Source of the DNA: Engraulis encrasicolus
Taxonomy: Eukaryota > Chordata > Actinopteri > Clupeiformes > Engraulidae
Length of the DNA stretch: 64,000 nucleotides
NCBI RefSeq assembly: GCF_034702125.1
Contig: NC_085861.1
Span: 47,188,722-47,252,721 of the forward strand
Direction of reading: 5' to 3'
Of the stretch, positions 28,401 through 64,000 are shown in pieces (within the stretch, counting starts at the first letter, position 1; every line of letters starts with the position of its first letter). A program made the translations under genes and the position numbers. The notes under the pieces were generated by a model that saw nothing but the letters and a program-made list of their open reading frames with translations, was not told the DNA's origin and did not search any database.

Positions 28401-31096
28401 TTTTAGTTTATTGGGAGGAAAAACGCGAACCCCTTTCTCGGGTTCGCACCCACATCAGACGTTTGCCTGAGAAAGAGTTTCAGCAGCAAAGTTGTAGCCT
28501 ACAGCAGTAGCCTAAAGCAGACATCGGGGTATCATAGGCCTACAAGAGATTGATTTGTGTGGTTGTGTGTGTGAGAACAGCGCTCGGATCTCATGCGGCA
28601 CTGGAGAGGGAAAGACGAGGGAGGTGTCTTTACGCAGCTATCAGCAAGTTTGCGGTCCACAAAAATGTGAAAATCAATGTCGGCCAAAAGGCTTATAAAA
28701 GCAGGCATGTAACTGAAATGTTGAAGTTGCACAGTGCTCACATTTATCATGCATCATTTTAGTAAGCAAAGCCCAGTCGCAGTCCACACAGAAATGCACA
28801 AATCACAGTTTCATGGAACGTTGTGCGCTGGCGCTGTCAGCTCGTCATTGCATAGCAACCATACAATCAATTCGGAACTACTTAGCGGAGCAGGTAAAGA
28901 AAGTATGATTAAGGTAACTAATAAACATGAATTCAACATTTATTCTGGTATTTTGTTGGCAATTGAACTATTGTATAAAAGCAATATGACCCTCGTGGTT
29001 GGGATGATGTGCACTGACATCCTCCCAGCCTCCGGCTTCGTGCCTATGGCCGAACCACACCAGGGAGGATGTCAGTGCACATCATCCCTCCCACTCGGGT
29101 CATATATTGCTTAATAATAAAAATAATTTACAAAAAAAGACATCGAAAATCACTTGACTTGACTCTCCCACTAGTGGTTTTGAACACAGCTCATTGGCAT
29201 GATGGTGATTTGTATACTAAACGAAAGGCTGATACATCTGAGAGTGTAATGTAATGTGTTGCTGTGTGTCTCTCCTGTGTACCTGTAGCTGATGTGTTTG
29301 CTGGTGCCATGCCCACCATGGCCAGTGTGAAGCTGTCTGCTCAAAGGCCCATCGTCAACCATCCGCACTATGAGGACGCAGGGCTGAGGTGAGCAGCACT
29401 CAACTGCAGATATGACATTTATCTGAAGGCAGTAGCTTTATGATGGCTGCCACAGTTTATGACAATTGTTCCAATAGATTTTCCGTAGTTAGATTTATTT
29501 TTCATATTTGTAATAGAAGAAGCCTCAGACATTACTATATCAAATACAAGCTTATTCCTCTTGCTTGAAATCGGGACAATAGATTGCATATGAAATGTAT
29601 GATGAGATATAGTACAACTTCATAACATTCTGATGATTTAAGCACAGAAATAATTGTTTATTCGTGCCTTCAATATATACAGTGTCCATTGATGTACAAA
29701 TGTCCATCCATTCTTGAATTTGGCACAGACACTTCATTCCCACCAATTATTATGTGTAGAGAATGAGCTTCTACACCATACCAAACTCCAGAGGTGTAAG
29801 TATTGGACAAACTAAAACAAATGTGCTAGTTCCCTTCCAACACCTGTTACTTCACAGAGTAACTGGTCTACAATTACTGCTTAGACTACAGTGTTTTTCA
29901 ACCTTTTTTTTAGGCGAGGCACCCTTTCAATTCATGAAAAATTTCAAAGCACCCCAAAGCAACAAACCGTAACATGGCATTGCATCCGATACCATCAAAG
30001 CTTAGAAAAGTAACACATTTTGCGACATCACGACCTACATTCAAAATTGCAGCTGACTGGGGCGACCTATATTTACTTTATTGTCCGTAAATGGCAGATG
30101 AAAGATTCCACTGACTAGCATTAACTTATTAATTTAGACAACTATGTATTATATTACATAATTTATTTATCAGCCACGTTTCCGCGGCACCCCAGAGGGG
30201 GGCCAGCGGCAGCCCAGGGTGCCCCGGCACCCCTGTTGAGAAACACTGCTTAGACTACAGTACCTGTCTTATGATCAGCTGATTCTGAACTGGCTGGATC
30301 AAATTTTTTTTAAAGTAACTTCACCAGTCTATCCTCAGAAGGTACAGTGGAATAACTGGTGTGACAACCATGGTATTATATGTAATGTCATGTACTGGTG
30401 CTGTACGTCTTCTCTCTCCTCCCTGCTCCCCCCAGGGCTCGCACCAAGCTGGTGTACTCCATGTACAGCCGTAAGCCGTCTGAGGAGGTGAAGGCCAACC
30501 TGATGAGTCTGCAGGTGGACTACTTCATCCTGGAGGACTCCTGGTGCACCAGGCGGTCGCGGTCAGTGCTCCTCCCCACCCATTAGGGCTGCACAATATA
30601 TCGAAAATGTATCGAAATCGCGGTATCACGAGTGGCGATATGCATATCACGAAAATGACTTAATTATCGATAATAAGTAAACATTTTCTGTGCTGTCCAA
30701 TCGCTAGCTGAATGTCAACAAATGTGCGAGAAGCCCGCCATGACCAAAGCCGCGCCCCCCACAGACCCCGACAAATTTGTTGCAAGAAAAACACTTGGCT
30801 ATATTTCTAAAAACTTACGATGCATGGTCTATTCTTTTTCTTCGGCAAGCCCATTGAATAGCGACAGCATATGATAATGTACTTGTTTGTTTGTTTGATT
30901 GATTGATTGATTATTGTGTGTGCTGTGCAGGCCTGGCTGCAGCATGCCTGAGATCTGGGACCTGGAGGACCGTGAGAATGCCGGGAACACCCCCCTCTGC
31001 ACCATGATGAGCCGGGACACACGCCCACACTTCACCACTGTCTTCCAAAACAGCATCTACAAAGTCTTAAGGGTGCCCAAAAACAGTCCGAGATAG
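16303..31096 (+). CDS. dpy19l1: dpy19l1-like C-mannosyltransferase, 22 coding exons, complete
   Basis: Exons: 16303-16498, 17098-17122, 17214-17301, 17488-17625, 18084-18204, 18646-18739, 18869-18926, 19051-19142, 19981-20080, 20810-20887, 21355-21441, 21541-21600, 21710-21790, 22499-22600, 22948-23019, 23117-23199, 26425-26449, 26608-26727, 27136-27310, 29289-29388, 30436-30561, 30931-31096. They total 2,187 nt (728 residues plus stop), every intron is GT-AG and all phases agree. Similarity to vertebrate DPY19L1 runs along the whole protein, e.g. [72 protein letters not shown]. The family are multipass ER membrane enzymes that transfer mannose from dolichol-phosphate-mannose to tryptophan carbons (C-mannosylation) of thrombospondin repeats; the function here is inferred from homology. 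The start ATG lies in aaacATGg, a good Kozak context. The N-terminus (1-60) is basic and unlike mammals. Fish have dpy19l1 and dpy19l1l; I cannot say which this is. It converges with slc4a7. Confidence 0.93.
17098..17122 (+). CDS. dpy19l1: dpy19l1 exon 2 (residues 66-73), 25-nt microexon
   Basis: A very short exon between acceptor tctttag and donor GTAAGT. It encodes AIGVGLLHW across the junction, matching the LLHW-type end of the first membrane helix in DPY19L1. Phase 1 in, phase 2 out. Confidence 0.8.
17214..17301 (+). CDS. dpy19l1: dpy19l1 exon 3 (residues 74-103)
   Basis: Encodes [20 protein letters not shown] and FRTEM, the conserved first luminal loop of DPY19 proteins, which in this GT-C-like family carries the catalytic acidic region. 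Donor gtaggc, phase 0. Confidence 0.92.
17488..17625 (+). CDS. dpy19l1: dpy19l1 exon 4 (residues 104-149)
   Basis: Encodes [19 protein letters not shown] and [18 protein letters not shown], among the most conserved blocks of DPY19L1/L2. Phase 0 at both ends, acceptor tgtccag, donor gtgaga. Confidence 0.95.
18084..18204 (+). CDS. dpy19l1: dpy19l1 exon 5 (residues 150-189)
   Basis: Encodes [18 protein letters not shown] and [18 protein letters not shown], matching the LASWYR...CWT.TRGEGLSPIESCEG block of DPY19L1. Ends in phase 1. Confidence 0.94.
18646..18739 (+). CDS. dpy19l1: dpy19l1 exon 6 (residues 190-220)
   Basis: Encodes [20 protein letters not shown] and LFFIYGTYL, matching GLGDPACFYV...[11 protein letters not shown]; includes a membrane helix. 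Phase 1 in, phase 2 out. Confidence 0.94.
18869..18926 (+). CDS. dpy19l1: dpy19l1 exon 7 (residues 221-240)
   Basis: Encodes [20 protein letters not shown], matching the FFFNHGE(C)TRVMWTPP region. Acceptor tgtttcag, donor gtaagg, phase 2 in and phase 0 out. Confidence 0.93.
19051..19142 (+). CDS. dpy19l1: dpy19l1 exon 8 (residues 241-270)
   Basis: Encodes [20 protein letters not shown], nearly identical to mammalian DPY19L1. Acceptor aacttcag, donor gtgggt; ends in phase 2. The following intron carries a hAT-like insertion. Confidence 0.95.
19441..19843. mobile_element. hAT-like nonautonomous element with 8-bp TSD in dpy19l1 intron 8
   Basis: Termini tagggatgcacgat and atcgtgcatctcta are near-perfect inverted repeats. 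Flanks 19433-19440 and 19844-19851 are both gttctctc. The interior is rich in ccgatat words. Length and the 8-bp duplication fit hAT MITEs. Confidence 0.92.
19981..20080 (+). CDS. dpy19l1: dpy19l1 exon 9 (residues 271-304)
   Basis: Encodes [18 protein letters not shown], a hallmark block of DPY19L1. Begins after acceptor acatgtag and ends at donor gtgatg in phase 0. Confidence 0.95.
20163..20572. mobile_element. ~410-bp foldback MITE with ~70-bp TIRs in dpy19l1 intron 9
   Basis: The left 72 bp (ttaaaggagcacttctgcca...cagtacctg) and the right 72 bp are imperfect reverse complements, as are inner segments. Both ends carry TTAA, so a piggyBac-like origin is possible but not shown. Confidence 0.8.
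20810..20887 (+). CDS. dpy19l1: dpy19l1 exon 10 (residues 305-330)
   Basis: Encodes [13 protein letters not shown] and a short loop ending THM; aligns with the IASLFAVYVVGYI...IHM membrane segment. Both ends phase 0. Confidence 0.9.
21355..21441 (+). CDS. dpy19l1: dpy19l1 exon 11 (residues 331-359)
   Basis: Encodes [20 protein letters not shown], a membrane segment matching [17 protein letters not shown]. Acceptor ttcccag, donor gtaagt, both phase 0. Confidence 0.93.
21541..21600 (+). CDS. dpy19l1: dpy19l1 exon 12 (residues 360-379)
   Basis: A 60-nt exon encoding [20 protein letters not shown]. It lies between acceptor ctccatcag and donor gtaaga, both phase 0. Less conserved than its neighbours; placed by phase and length. 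Confidence 0.82.
21710..21790 (+). CDS. dpy19l1: dpy19l1 exon 13 (residues 380-406)
   Basis: Encodes [20 protein letters not shown] and ends GASDD, aligning with the IQGCFW..GTVILK...GIADD segment. Donor gtaagt, phase 0. Confidence 0.88.
22499..22600 (+). CDS. dpy19l1: dpy19l1 exon 14 (residues 407-440)
   Basis: Encodes [30 protein letters not shown]; the CAAEFDFME block is a DPY19L1/L2 signature. The acceptor (cttctgaag) has an unusual purine at -3, so its strength is uncertain. Confidence 0.92.
22948..23019 (+). CDS. dpy19l1: dpy19l1 exon 15 (residues 441-464)
   Basis: Encodes [20 protein letters not shown], matching TPLRYTKTLLLPVVLVV; a membrane helix. Both ends phase 0. Confidence 0.93.
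23117..23199 (+). CDS. dpy19l1: dpy19l1 exon 16 (residues 465-491)
   Basis: Encodes a charged hydrophilic loop ([13 protein letters not shown]...), corresponding to the variable loop before the YHALQLLA helix of mammalian DPY19L1. Donor gtaagc, phase 2. It is followed by the longest of the introns that carry a large insertion (3.2 kb). Confidence 0.8.
24057..26291. mobile_element. 2,235-bp hAT-like element with 8-bp TSD in dpy19l1 intron 16
   Basis: Termini caggcacgtgcacag and ctgtgcacgtccctg are inverted. The flanks 24049-24056 and 26292-26299 are both tatgaaag. The interior has two degenerate ~440-bp direct copies (the ctgacagcc...cgacagccagct phrase recurs) and a ~123-bp duplication near 25850-26040. 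No transposase frame, so nonautonomous. Confidence 0.9.
26425..26449 (+). CDS. dpy19l1: dpy19l1 exon 17 (residues 492-500), 25-nt microexon
   Basis: Acceptor ccaacag and donor gtaaga enclose 25 nt encoding PAVLDGGE in phase 2 to 0. It aligns with the short HQFDHGELVYH linker. It lies only 134 bp downstream of a 2.2 kb transposon insertion. Confidence 0.75.
26608..26727 (+). CDS. dpy19l1: dpy19l1 exon 18 (residues 501-540)
   Basis: Encodes [19 protein letters not shown] and [20 protein letters not shown], nearly identical to DPY19L1. Both ends phase 0. Confidence 0.95.
27054..27092 (+). pseudogene. Partial exon 19 echo in dpy19l1 intron 18
   Basis: After cctcag the sequence reads [13 protein letters not shown], parallel to [13 protein letters not shown] of the true exon 80 bp downstream. 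Upstream flanks also match (aacctgtgctgtgt precedes both), so a unit of about 80 bp was duplicated in tandem. Confidence 0.75.
27136..27310 (+). CDS. dpy19l1: dpy19l1 exon 19 (residues 541-598)
   Basis: Encodes [19 protein letters not shown] and [27 protein letters not shown], matching the GSANLQTQWNIVGEFSN block. Ends in phase 1. A partial second copy of its 5' edge with acceptor lies about 80 bp upstream. Confidence 0.94.
28985..29107. mobile_element. Hairpin MITE, 26-bp perfect arms, dpy19l1 intron 19
   Basis: 29001-29026 and 29063-29088 are perfect reverse complements; outer parts (atgaccc...cgtgg / gggtcata) also pair. The loop agcctccggcttcgtgcc resembles the centre of the hairpin at 4.6 kb in style only. 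Confidence 0.85.
29289..29388 (+). CDS. dpy19l1: dpy19l1 exon 20 (residues 599-631)
   Basis: Encodes [18 protein letters not shown] and [15 protein letters not shown], the most conserved stretch of the C-terminal luminal domain of DPY19 proteins. Phase 1 in, phase 2 out. Confidence 0.96.
29889..30248. mobile_element. hAT-like (Charlie-type ends) 360-bp element in dpy19l1 intron 20
   Basis: Begins cagtgtttttcaacc and ends gttgagaaacactg, the usual hAT-Charlie termini. The 9 bp cttagacta flanks both sides (29880-29888, 30249-30257). Confidence 0.9.
30436..30561 (+). CDS. dpy19l1: dpy19l1 exon 21 (residues 632-673)
   Basis: Encodes [20 protein letters not shown] and [10 protein letters not shown], matching the C-terminal luminal domain. 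Ends in phase 2 at donor gtcagt. Confidence 0.95.
30587..30715. mobile_element. Truncated hAT-like fragment in dpy19l1 intron 21
   Basis: tagggctgcacaatatatcg followed by cga/tatc-rich sequence is a common fish hAT left end. No matching right end is visible before exon 22. Its right boundary is uncertain. Confidence 0.55.
30931..31096 (+). CDS. dpy19l1: dpy19l1 exon 22, terminal (residues 674-728)
   Basis: Encodes [19 protein letters not shown] and [18 protein letters not shown], then a stop at 31094-31096. This is the usual DPY19L1/L2 end and excludes the DPY19L3 and L4 groups. Confidence 0.96.
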
Positions 31097-32530
31097 TACT
31101 TCGCAACAGGGCAGGCTGTTGTTTTGTAATAATAGTAATTAGTTACGTTTCTTTGTTTTCTCACTTTGGTACGGCATGTGTGTAATATGTACATAAATAT
31201 GAATATTTTTTAGACCTGTTTGCTGTTACCAGTTAAATTGCTCCGTGACAGAGCATGTATGAAATGCTTATCTGGTGGGTTTTATGTCTTAATATTGTCT
31301 AAAAAGGCAAGGGGGGGTGATGTTTTTTTTAAGAGATTTATTTTGTTATTGATATTGCTGCTTGTTTTCCTGTTTTCACAAGTGTACAGTTCTTTGACAC
31401 CTAAACCTTATAGTATTTCAAGTGGAATAGTCCTTCAGATGTCTTCCATGTCATCTGTAGTTACAAGTATTACAGCTACATCGAGTAGAAATTGACTGTA
31501 AAATTTGCTAAGCATTTCTCATCTCGCCTGTTGAAGTAGAATTATTTTTTTGAATTTTATTTTATTTCTTTCAGAAATTTCATTGTCAACAGTCTCGTTT
31601 ATTGTTATATCATTATTTATTCTTCAACCTGTGGAATATTCTTCATCGTCAGTATTGAGTTAATCGTTGATGGTCATTTGCCAAACAAAACGTCTCAGTT
31701 CAGTTATAGACCTCAGCAGTTATCAGTACGGTGGGCCTGTCCTGCATTGTTTGTTTTTCCAGGGGGGAATCCTCTTGTCTACAAACATTACCCAAGTCCA
31801 GGCTTAGTATTGATCCATTTGTTTGCAGAAAATAGGCCACTGTGCTCTGTGCTAACTGCCAAAATGGTTTCAGAGGTCAGTAAAGTGTACCTTTTTTGAT
31901 TTAGTTGTTAAAAAAGGCTGATGTACAATCAATCGTCTCTGGCCGTTTACATAATCTATAAAGATGTTCGTGCTGCAGGCATGATTAGGTTTCCACTTTC
32001 TTGGACTTGTTCAGGAACTTTCGAATATAGGAATTCATTGGCATGTCCACATGACTGAGCACCTTCTTTTGCGTATGTGAGTGTTTGGGCTCAGTCTCTT
32101 GCAGCATGGTTTATCTGTATAGGGTAGACAGGGTAAAGGCTCGTCTGGTGATGCCAGGGACCAAGAACTTAGTGCTGCACGTCTACCAGCCACTTGACTA
32201 ATGCAAGTCAACCCTGAAGTAGCTGACTATAGACACAGGCGTACACTGTACCATCCAATCCATGCCTGTCGGCGTGTGTGTGTGTGCGTTCTTGCTTGTT
32301 TCAACAACGCCTTGCGTGGTGGACTCCTCCAGTAACTTATTTATGTTTGCACCTTATGGATGTCCATATTGTTCAATGTAATGTTCAGCAACTGTGAGGT
32401 CAGGGCTGTTCAGAGCCCCAGATACAAATGTGACATGTTTTTCATAATGGTTAGTGTTTCCCACAGTGTTTTATATGAAAGTTCTTGTAAGTATTACCTA
32501 AATTAAATAAATAGTTGCTTCTTTGATATT
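31097..32530 (+). other. dpy19l1: dpy19l1 3' UTR (predicted)
   Basis: AT-rich noncoding sequence follows the stop codon. The best cleavage signal is the AATAAA at 32506-32511, which would give a UTR of about 1.4 kb. The end is inferred. Confidence 0.6.
32506..32511 (+). terminator. Polyadenylation signal AATAAA for dpy19l1
   Basis: Canonical hexamer in aattaaataaatag, about 1.4 kb after the dpy19l1 stop. A T-rich tract begins about 30 bp downstream, as expected of a downstream element. Confidence 0.55.
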
Positions 32531-33543
32531 GCACAGCATGGTTTTTTTTTTTTTTTTTAATTATTCTGCGTCCGATCGTCCCTACTGCCTTCCTATGTAG
32601 AAGACAAAAAAATTAGGAGTAAAAAAGTTCCTTGCTGTCAGCCTGGCAGAGCAACACAACTACTAACTACAAGGGGAGGTTTTCCCCATTTAACATTGAT
32701 CGCAAACAAGATGACCTTTAAATTGGGCGTGTGCGAGATAAAACTTTGATCTCTGATGACGTTGCTCCTTGTTCATAAGGCCACAAGCAACAGGAAAGAA
32801 CAAAAGGAAATAGTGAGTTCCTCCCATAATATTCAGGCCCTGTGTCTGAGATCACATTAGTGATGTGCGGAAGAGAAACTAAAAGAAAATATAGGTACCG
32901 ACACCAACGTTGAACTACAGTACGAAGGGTGTTAGGTTTGCAAAGTCTCATTTTTATTTTATTTTGTAGTTCATCCTTCTACTCGTGCTGGATAAGGGGT
33001 CATGTTTGAGGTGATGGTGCCAGCCGCATGGGTGAAGTTTTTACAGAAACAATGTTCAAGTTCACAAGTTATTAAAGCCAAGTTTTGAGAATTTGATCTT
33101 GAACCCTCCTGTATATTCCTTTTGCCTGTGCACTATAACTAGAATTTGCCACTCATCACCAGCCTAATACTGATGAAATATGGGGGGGGAAACGGTCAGT
33201 ATTTACGTACAAGCCTGGCACAGAAAATAGATGCAACTTATATGCGACAAAATAAAACTAAATTCGGCCGAAATGGGAAATGCCACACTATTGTGTGGTC
33301 CAGGCATTGTACTAAAAAAAAAAAAAAAGAATTGTCCAACACAAACTTGAGAAAAATGTTTTTATGTGGCCATCGCAAACACATGGCATCCAGTAATGAA
33401 TAAGTGTTTTTCAGTCACCCCTATTAAAAAAAATAAGTGTAGTAGTTTATACTTCAATGCCATTGGAAGATCATGTACGTATATAGAGTAATCAGACAGG
33501 ATGCAAAAAGACTTGAATCAACGGGACGTCTGATGTGATCACC

Positions 33544-33549
33544 TTTATT
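33544..33549 (-). terminator. Polyadenylation signal for slc4a7 (TTTATT on plus strand)
   Basis: The reverse complement is AATAAA, 2.9 kb beyond the slc4a7 stop. It is the most 3' good signal before the dpy19l1 end, and leaves only about 1 kb between the convergent transcripts. Confidence 0.45.
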
Positions 33550-35050
33550 GCTTTTTTTTTTTTACAATTTCATTGACAATTCGCTACAAAAAATAGCACT
33601 TCTTGCTTATCCCTCCATTTGGTATAACATGGAGGAGTTTCTGCACAATGTTAACCAAACGGATCATGAAAATTAAGAAAATCTCTCGCTTCTATACTGT
33701 ACTGCATCACCAGTCTGTCACCCTCACTAACGAACTGAACTGATGCACATCCTCCAGCAGCCTTGCACTGTGCAGCTTGCTCACATGGGCAGGTTGGTAA
33801 TAGGCTAGGCCTACACAAGACAGGAGCATTGATTATGGGCTAGCACAGTGGTGGAGCTGAGCACAGAAACATGAGGTCCACATACTAAGTACAGTGCCGT
33901 CTTAAACCTCCAGGCTTAATCTGTCCACTGCCACCCGCTATAGGCACAAGAAACAACTGGGCACAAAAAAAGGCTTCAATGCATCTGACATGTATGAGAG
34001 CAACAGGTGAAGACACAAGGTGGAGAACTTAACTTTTGTCCTCCTCCTTAAATGTGGCTCCAGTATAGTTCATGGTGCAAATAGTTCCTCAATGATATGA
34101 GCAAACAGAAAAAAACAACAGCAAGGGAACTGTTAAAGAAAGGGGCCTTTTTTCATTTACCAATTGTTGATTTTGAATATAAGGCATAATAATAATAATA
34201 ATAAAAAAAAAATCAAGGACTAGAATCTAGTTATGATTCTTCTCTACTACTTTTAACTGTATGATTCAGACATTATATGCAAATAGCTTTTAATATCTGC
34301 AACCCAATACATGGCATGGCAATTAAAAATATGAACTAACCACTGTAAAAGAACCAACTTGTTCACCACTAGCTGGATACAGGCAAACAAGAATACGAGA
34401 AAACTATATATTTTTTTCCAACAAAAGAATTAAAATTGTGGGAGTAAAAACAAAATACATATATATAATGTTCAATCATAGACTATATACTGTATAATAT
34501 ACAGTCTATGAGATTAAGAAACAAAATGAAATGGTCTGACCAGGAATTCAGTAAGGACCAGATACAAAACAAAAGCAATGGCAAAGCAAACGATCACATT
34601 CTTGTCCAGTGTAAAATGCTTATGGTGAGATGGTGAGATGGAGGGGGGAGGGGCTGAGGGAAGTGAGGAGAAAAAAAAACTACCTGATCAGCACAAAAAA
34701 AACAAAACAAACAAACAAACAAAAAAACACTGCCGCAACAAACACAGGGTAAGGTATGAAAAAAACGAGAGACGTTAATAATGAACTATTGATGGGGAAA
34801 AGGCGAGGGAGAGAGTGAGAGTAGGAGAAAAGGGGTTAGGAGAAAGGAGACACAGACGCAAGGGCTCCATTGGGGGAACCCATAGATTCCTGAGACTGTT
34901 CTAAGTAGATATCTTAATTAAATAAGGTACATGTGGCGAACCCAACTCCCATTCATGTGTGAGTTTGTGTACCTTGTGTAAAGTGCAGTGTTACACATGA
35001 CAGGAGCTGAGCACATATAAAGAGAGACACCACCCCCCTCCCCCCTCCAT

Positions 35051-35051
<1 letters not shown>

Positions 35052-35131
<80 letters not shown>
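35052..35131. repeat. (CA)n microsatellite in slc4a7 3' UTR
   Basis: About 80 bp of pure CA, followed by caaagacacaggcacg repeats. Confidence 0.95.
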
Positions 35132-35133
<2 letters not shown>

Positions 35134-36422
35134 GACACAGGCACGCACACACACAAAGACACAGGCACGCACACACACACGCTCGCACACACACACCCCT
35201 GCCAGCATCCCGCCACTTTCACTGCCCCTAAACTTCCCCTGACTGCAAAACTTGACCATAAAAATAAATTAAAAGACAATAGAAATAACAACGTTGTGGT
35301 ATAAAATTATTAATTTCCTATAACACTACATAAATCACATTATATCCGTAGACCACATCGAACAGCAACTTTTGCGGTGTAATACATATAAGGTGATGGG
35401 TGATTACAACACGGTTCCCTACATATCTTTGTATGGCAAACTTCCGAACTTTCCATAGAATACGACCTCTAGCACAACTGGCTGAATAAAAATAAAAATC
35501 ATTGCAATCTGTATATAATTTCATCATTGAACTGCTTACAACAACCACCTACATTACCAACATGATAAAGACTTGAGGAGGGGTAAATCCGTCCGTTCCT
35601 AAATGATTGTTTTCCTCTATTCTCATAGATCTTCACAGTAATGTGTGTATCAGACTAGCTATAATGATCAAACATTGTGTGCTAGCTGAGAAATAAACTA
35701 TTCTCTTAATTAAATAGTCTTTGCTCTCATCCTCTTTTTTACACGCACAAACACACACACACACACACACGCACACGCACACGCACACGCACACGCACAC
35801 CTACTGTATACAACTGACACTAGAGGTTTTCTGAATCTCTTCATATACAACCTCCAATGTTCCTCTAATAAGCAGCAACTGCCAGAAATTAAAACTTCAG
35901 CCATGACAAAAGAGCATCCACGGTCAACATAAAAATTGTGGTATATTTCCTTGGTACCCAGGGCGATGTCAGAGACAAACAATAAAATAAAAATGACTTA
36001 TGACTCTAAAGACAAGCTCTCCATGGGGCAAGAGAGATGTATGTGAAACCGTCTGACAAGTAAAATGGATGCATCTTAAAAAACAAAACAAAACAAAAAT
36101 GGAACGAAACTAAAACATCTGAATAAAATTAATAAAATGCATTATTTGCTTCTAACTTCATTAAAAAAAAAAAAAAAAACACGTCAGAAGCCAAAAAAAA
36201 AAAAAAAACCTCTTCCAGTACAAGAGGGTTCTGTCTCCTATGCTTTACGCCTGGCTTTGGTTTGGCTGGTCGGCCCTCATGTTTGCCAGGAAGAGTGTGC
36301 GGGAGAAGAGAGGGTCCCCCAGGCCTCTAGTGGGCGCCACCGCCCCCTCCTGCCTCGGGTCCGAGTCCTCCGCTTTGAGGCAGTCCATCACCTGCTGCCA
36401 AAACACCCGTTCCCTCTGGTCG

Positions 36423-63471
<27,049 letters not shown>

Positions 63472-63486
63472 CTGGAGGAGGACAGG

Positions 63487-63530
63487 GGTCAAGTCAAGTC
63501 AAGTCAAGTCAAGTCAAGTCAACTCAAGTC
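63487..63530. repeat. (TCAAG)n pentanucleotide repeat
   Basis: About eight units immediately upstream, in coding sense, of slc4a7 window exon 1. Confidence 0.95.
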
Positions 63531-63687
63531 AATTTGTCCCCCCAAATGGAAGAAATTGAGTTGTAGAGCAGGTATTAAACACAACACATAGCAGATGATT
63601 ACACCAGATAATACACAATATAAAGAGAGAGTTGAGAGCGGAAGGGGGAAATACTGTAGGTAGGTAGAGCTAGAGAGACAGAGAGAA

Positions 63688-63884
<197 letters not shown>

Positions 63885-64000
63885 CAGATACAGGGTCTGA
63901 TTTGAGATTTAACGCTAATTTATTGTATCATTTTCACTGGTCCACAATGACGAGTTCCAGATGACTGAATAGAACCACATTCAAGACTCAGAAAAAGATG

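Larger units (their letters stand above)
33525..36422 (-). other. slc4a7: slc4a7 3' UTR (predicted)
   Basis: Long noncoding AT-rich stretch after the slc4a7 stop. It includes a CA array (35052-35131), a second short CA/CG array (about 35749-35799) and oligo-A runs. No open frame resembles a protein. The extent depends on which polyadenylation signal is used. Confidence 0.45.

Overview
The window is nuclear DNA of a ray-finned (teleost-like) fish. Spliced vertebrate genes with GT-AG introns sit among very long CA/GT, GA and CT microsatellites and many small inverted-repeat transposons of types common in fish; the word taggcct is also strikingly frequent. I cannot name the species. There is no bacterial operon, CRISPR array or phage module.

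Layout. (1) 1-15.8 kb is intergenic: microsatellites, a CTGCC-type minisatellite, a ~7.6 kb element bounded by 53-bp perfect inverted repeats (3,725-11,360), and a 1,041-bp inverted-repeat transposon with an intact 8-bp target-site duplication (14,248-15,288). (2) 16.3-31.1 kb, plus strand: a complete 22-exon DPY19-like gene, best match DPY19L1, whose splice phases all agree and which gives an open frame of 728 residues (predicted multipass ER C-mannosyltransferase). Its 3' UTR runs to about 32.5 kb. (3) 33.5-64 kb, minus strand: the 3' part of slc4a7 (electroneutral Na/HCO3 cotransporter NBCn1). Eighteen coding exons join in frame to 833 residues and end in the PDZ ligand ETSL; the 5' exons lie beyond 64 kb. 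The two genes are convergent, with polyadenylation signals about 1 kb apart. (4) 51.5-55.2 kb, plus strand: a complete four-exon gene for a 185-residue secreted C1q-domain protein, nested in a slc4a7 intron on the opposite strand, with a TATA box directly beside a long GT array.

The most unusual signal is a set of partial exon 'echoes': local duplications of exon edges with their splice sites, left in introns beside slc4a7 exons 7, 9, 12 and 14 (window numbering) and dpy19l1 exon 19. Two of them resemble the family consensus at positions where the spliced exon differs. Other leads are a possible 78-nt in-frame cassette exon in the slc4a7 tail, six hAT-like insertions (several with intact target duplications), two tRNA-derived SINE copies (one with a 20-bp target duplication), and several near-perfect hairpin MITEs. 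No wholly new biological system is evident; the conserved genes are ordinary and the novelty is structural. All exon boundaries were read by eye from splice signals, phase and protein similarity recalled from the families; no alignment or transcript data were used.
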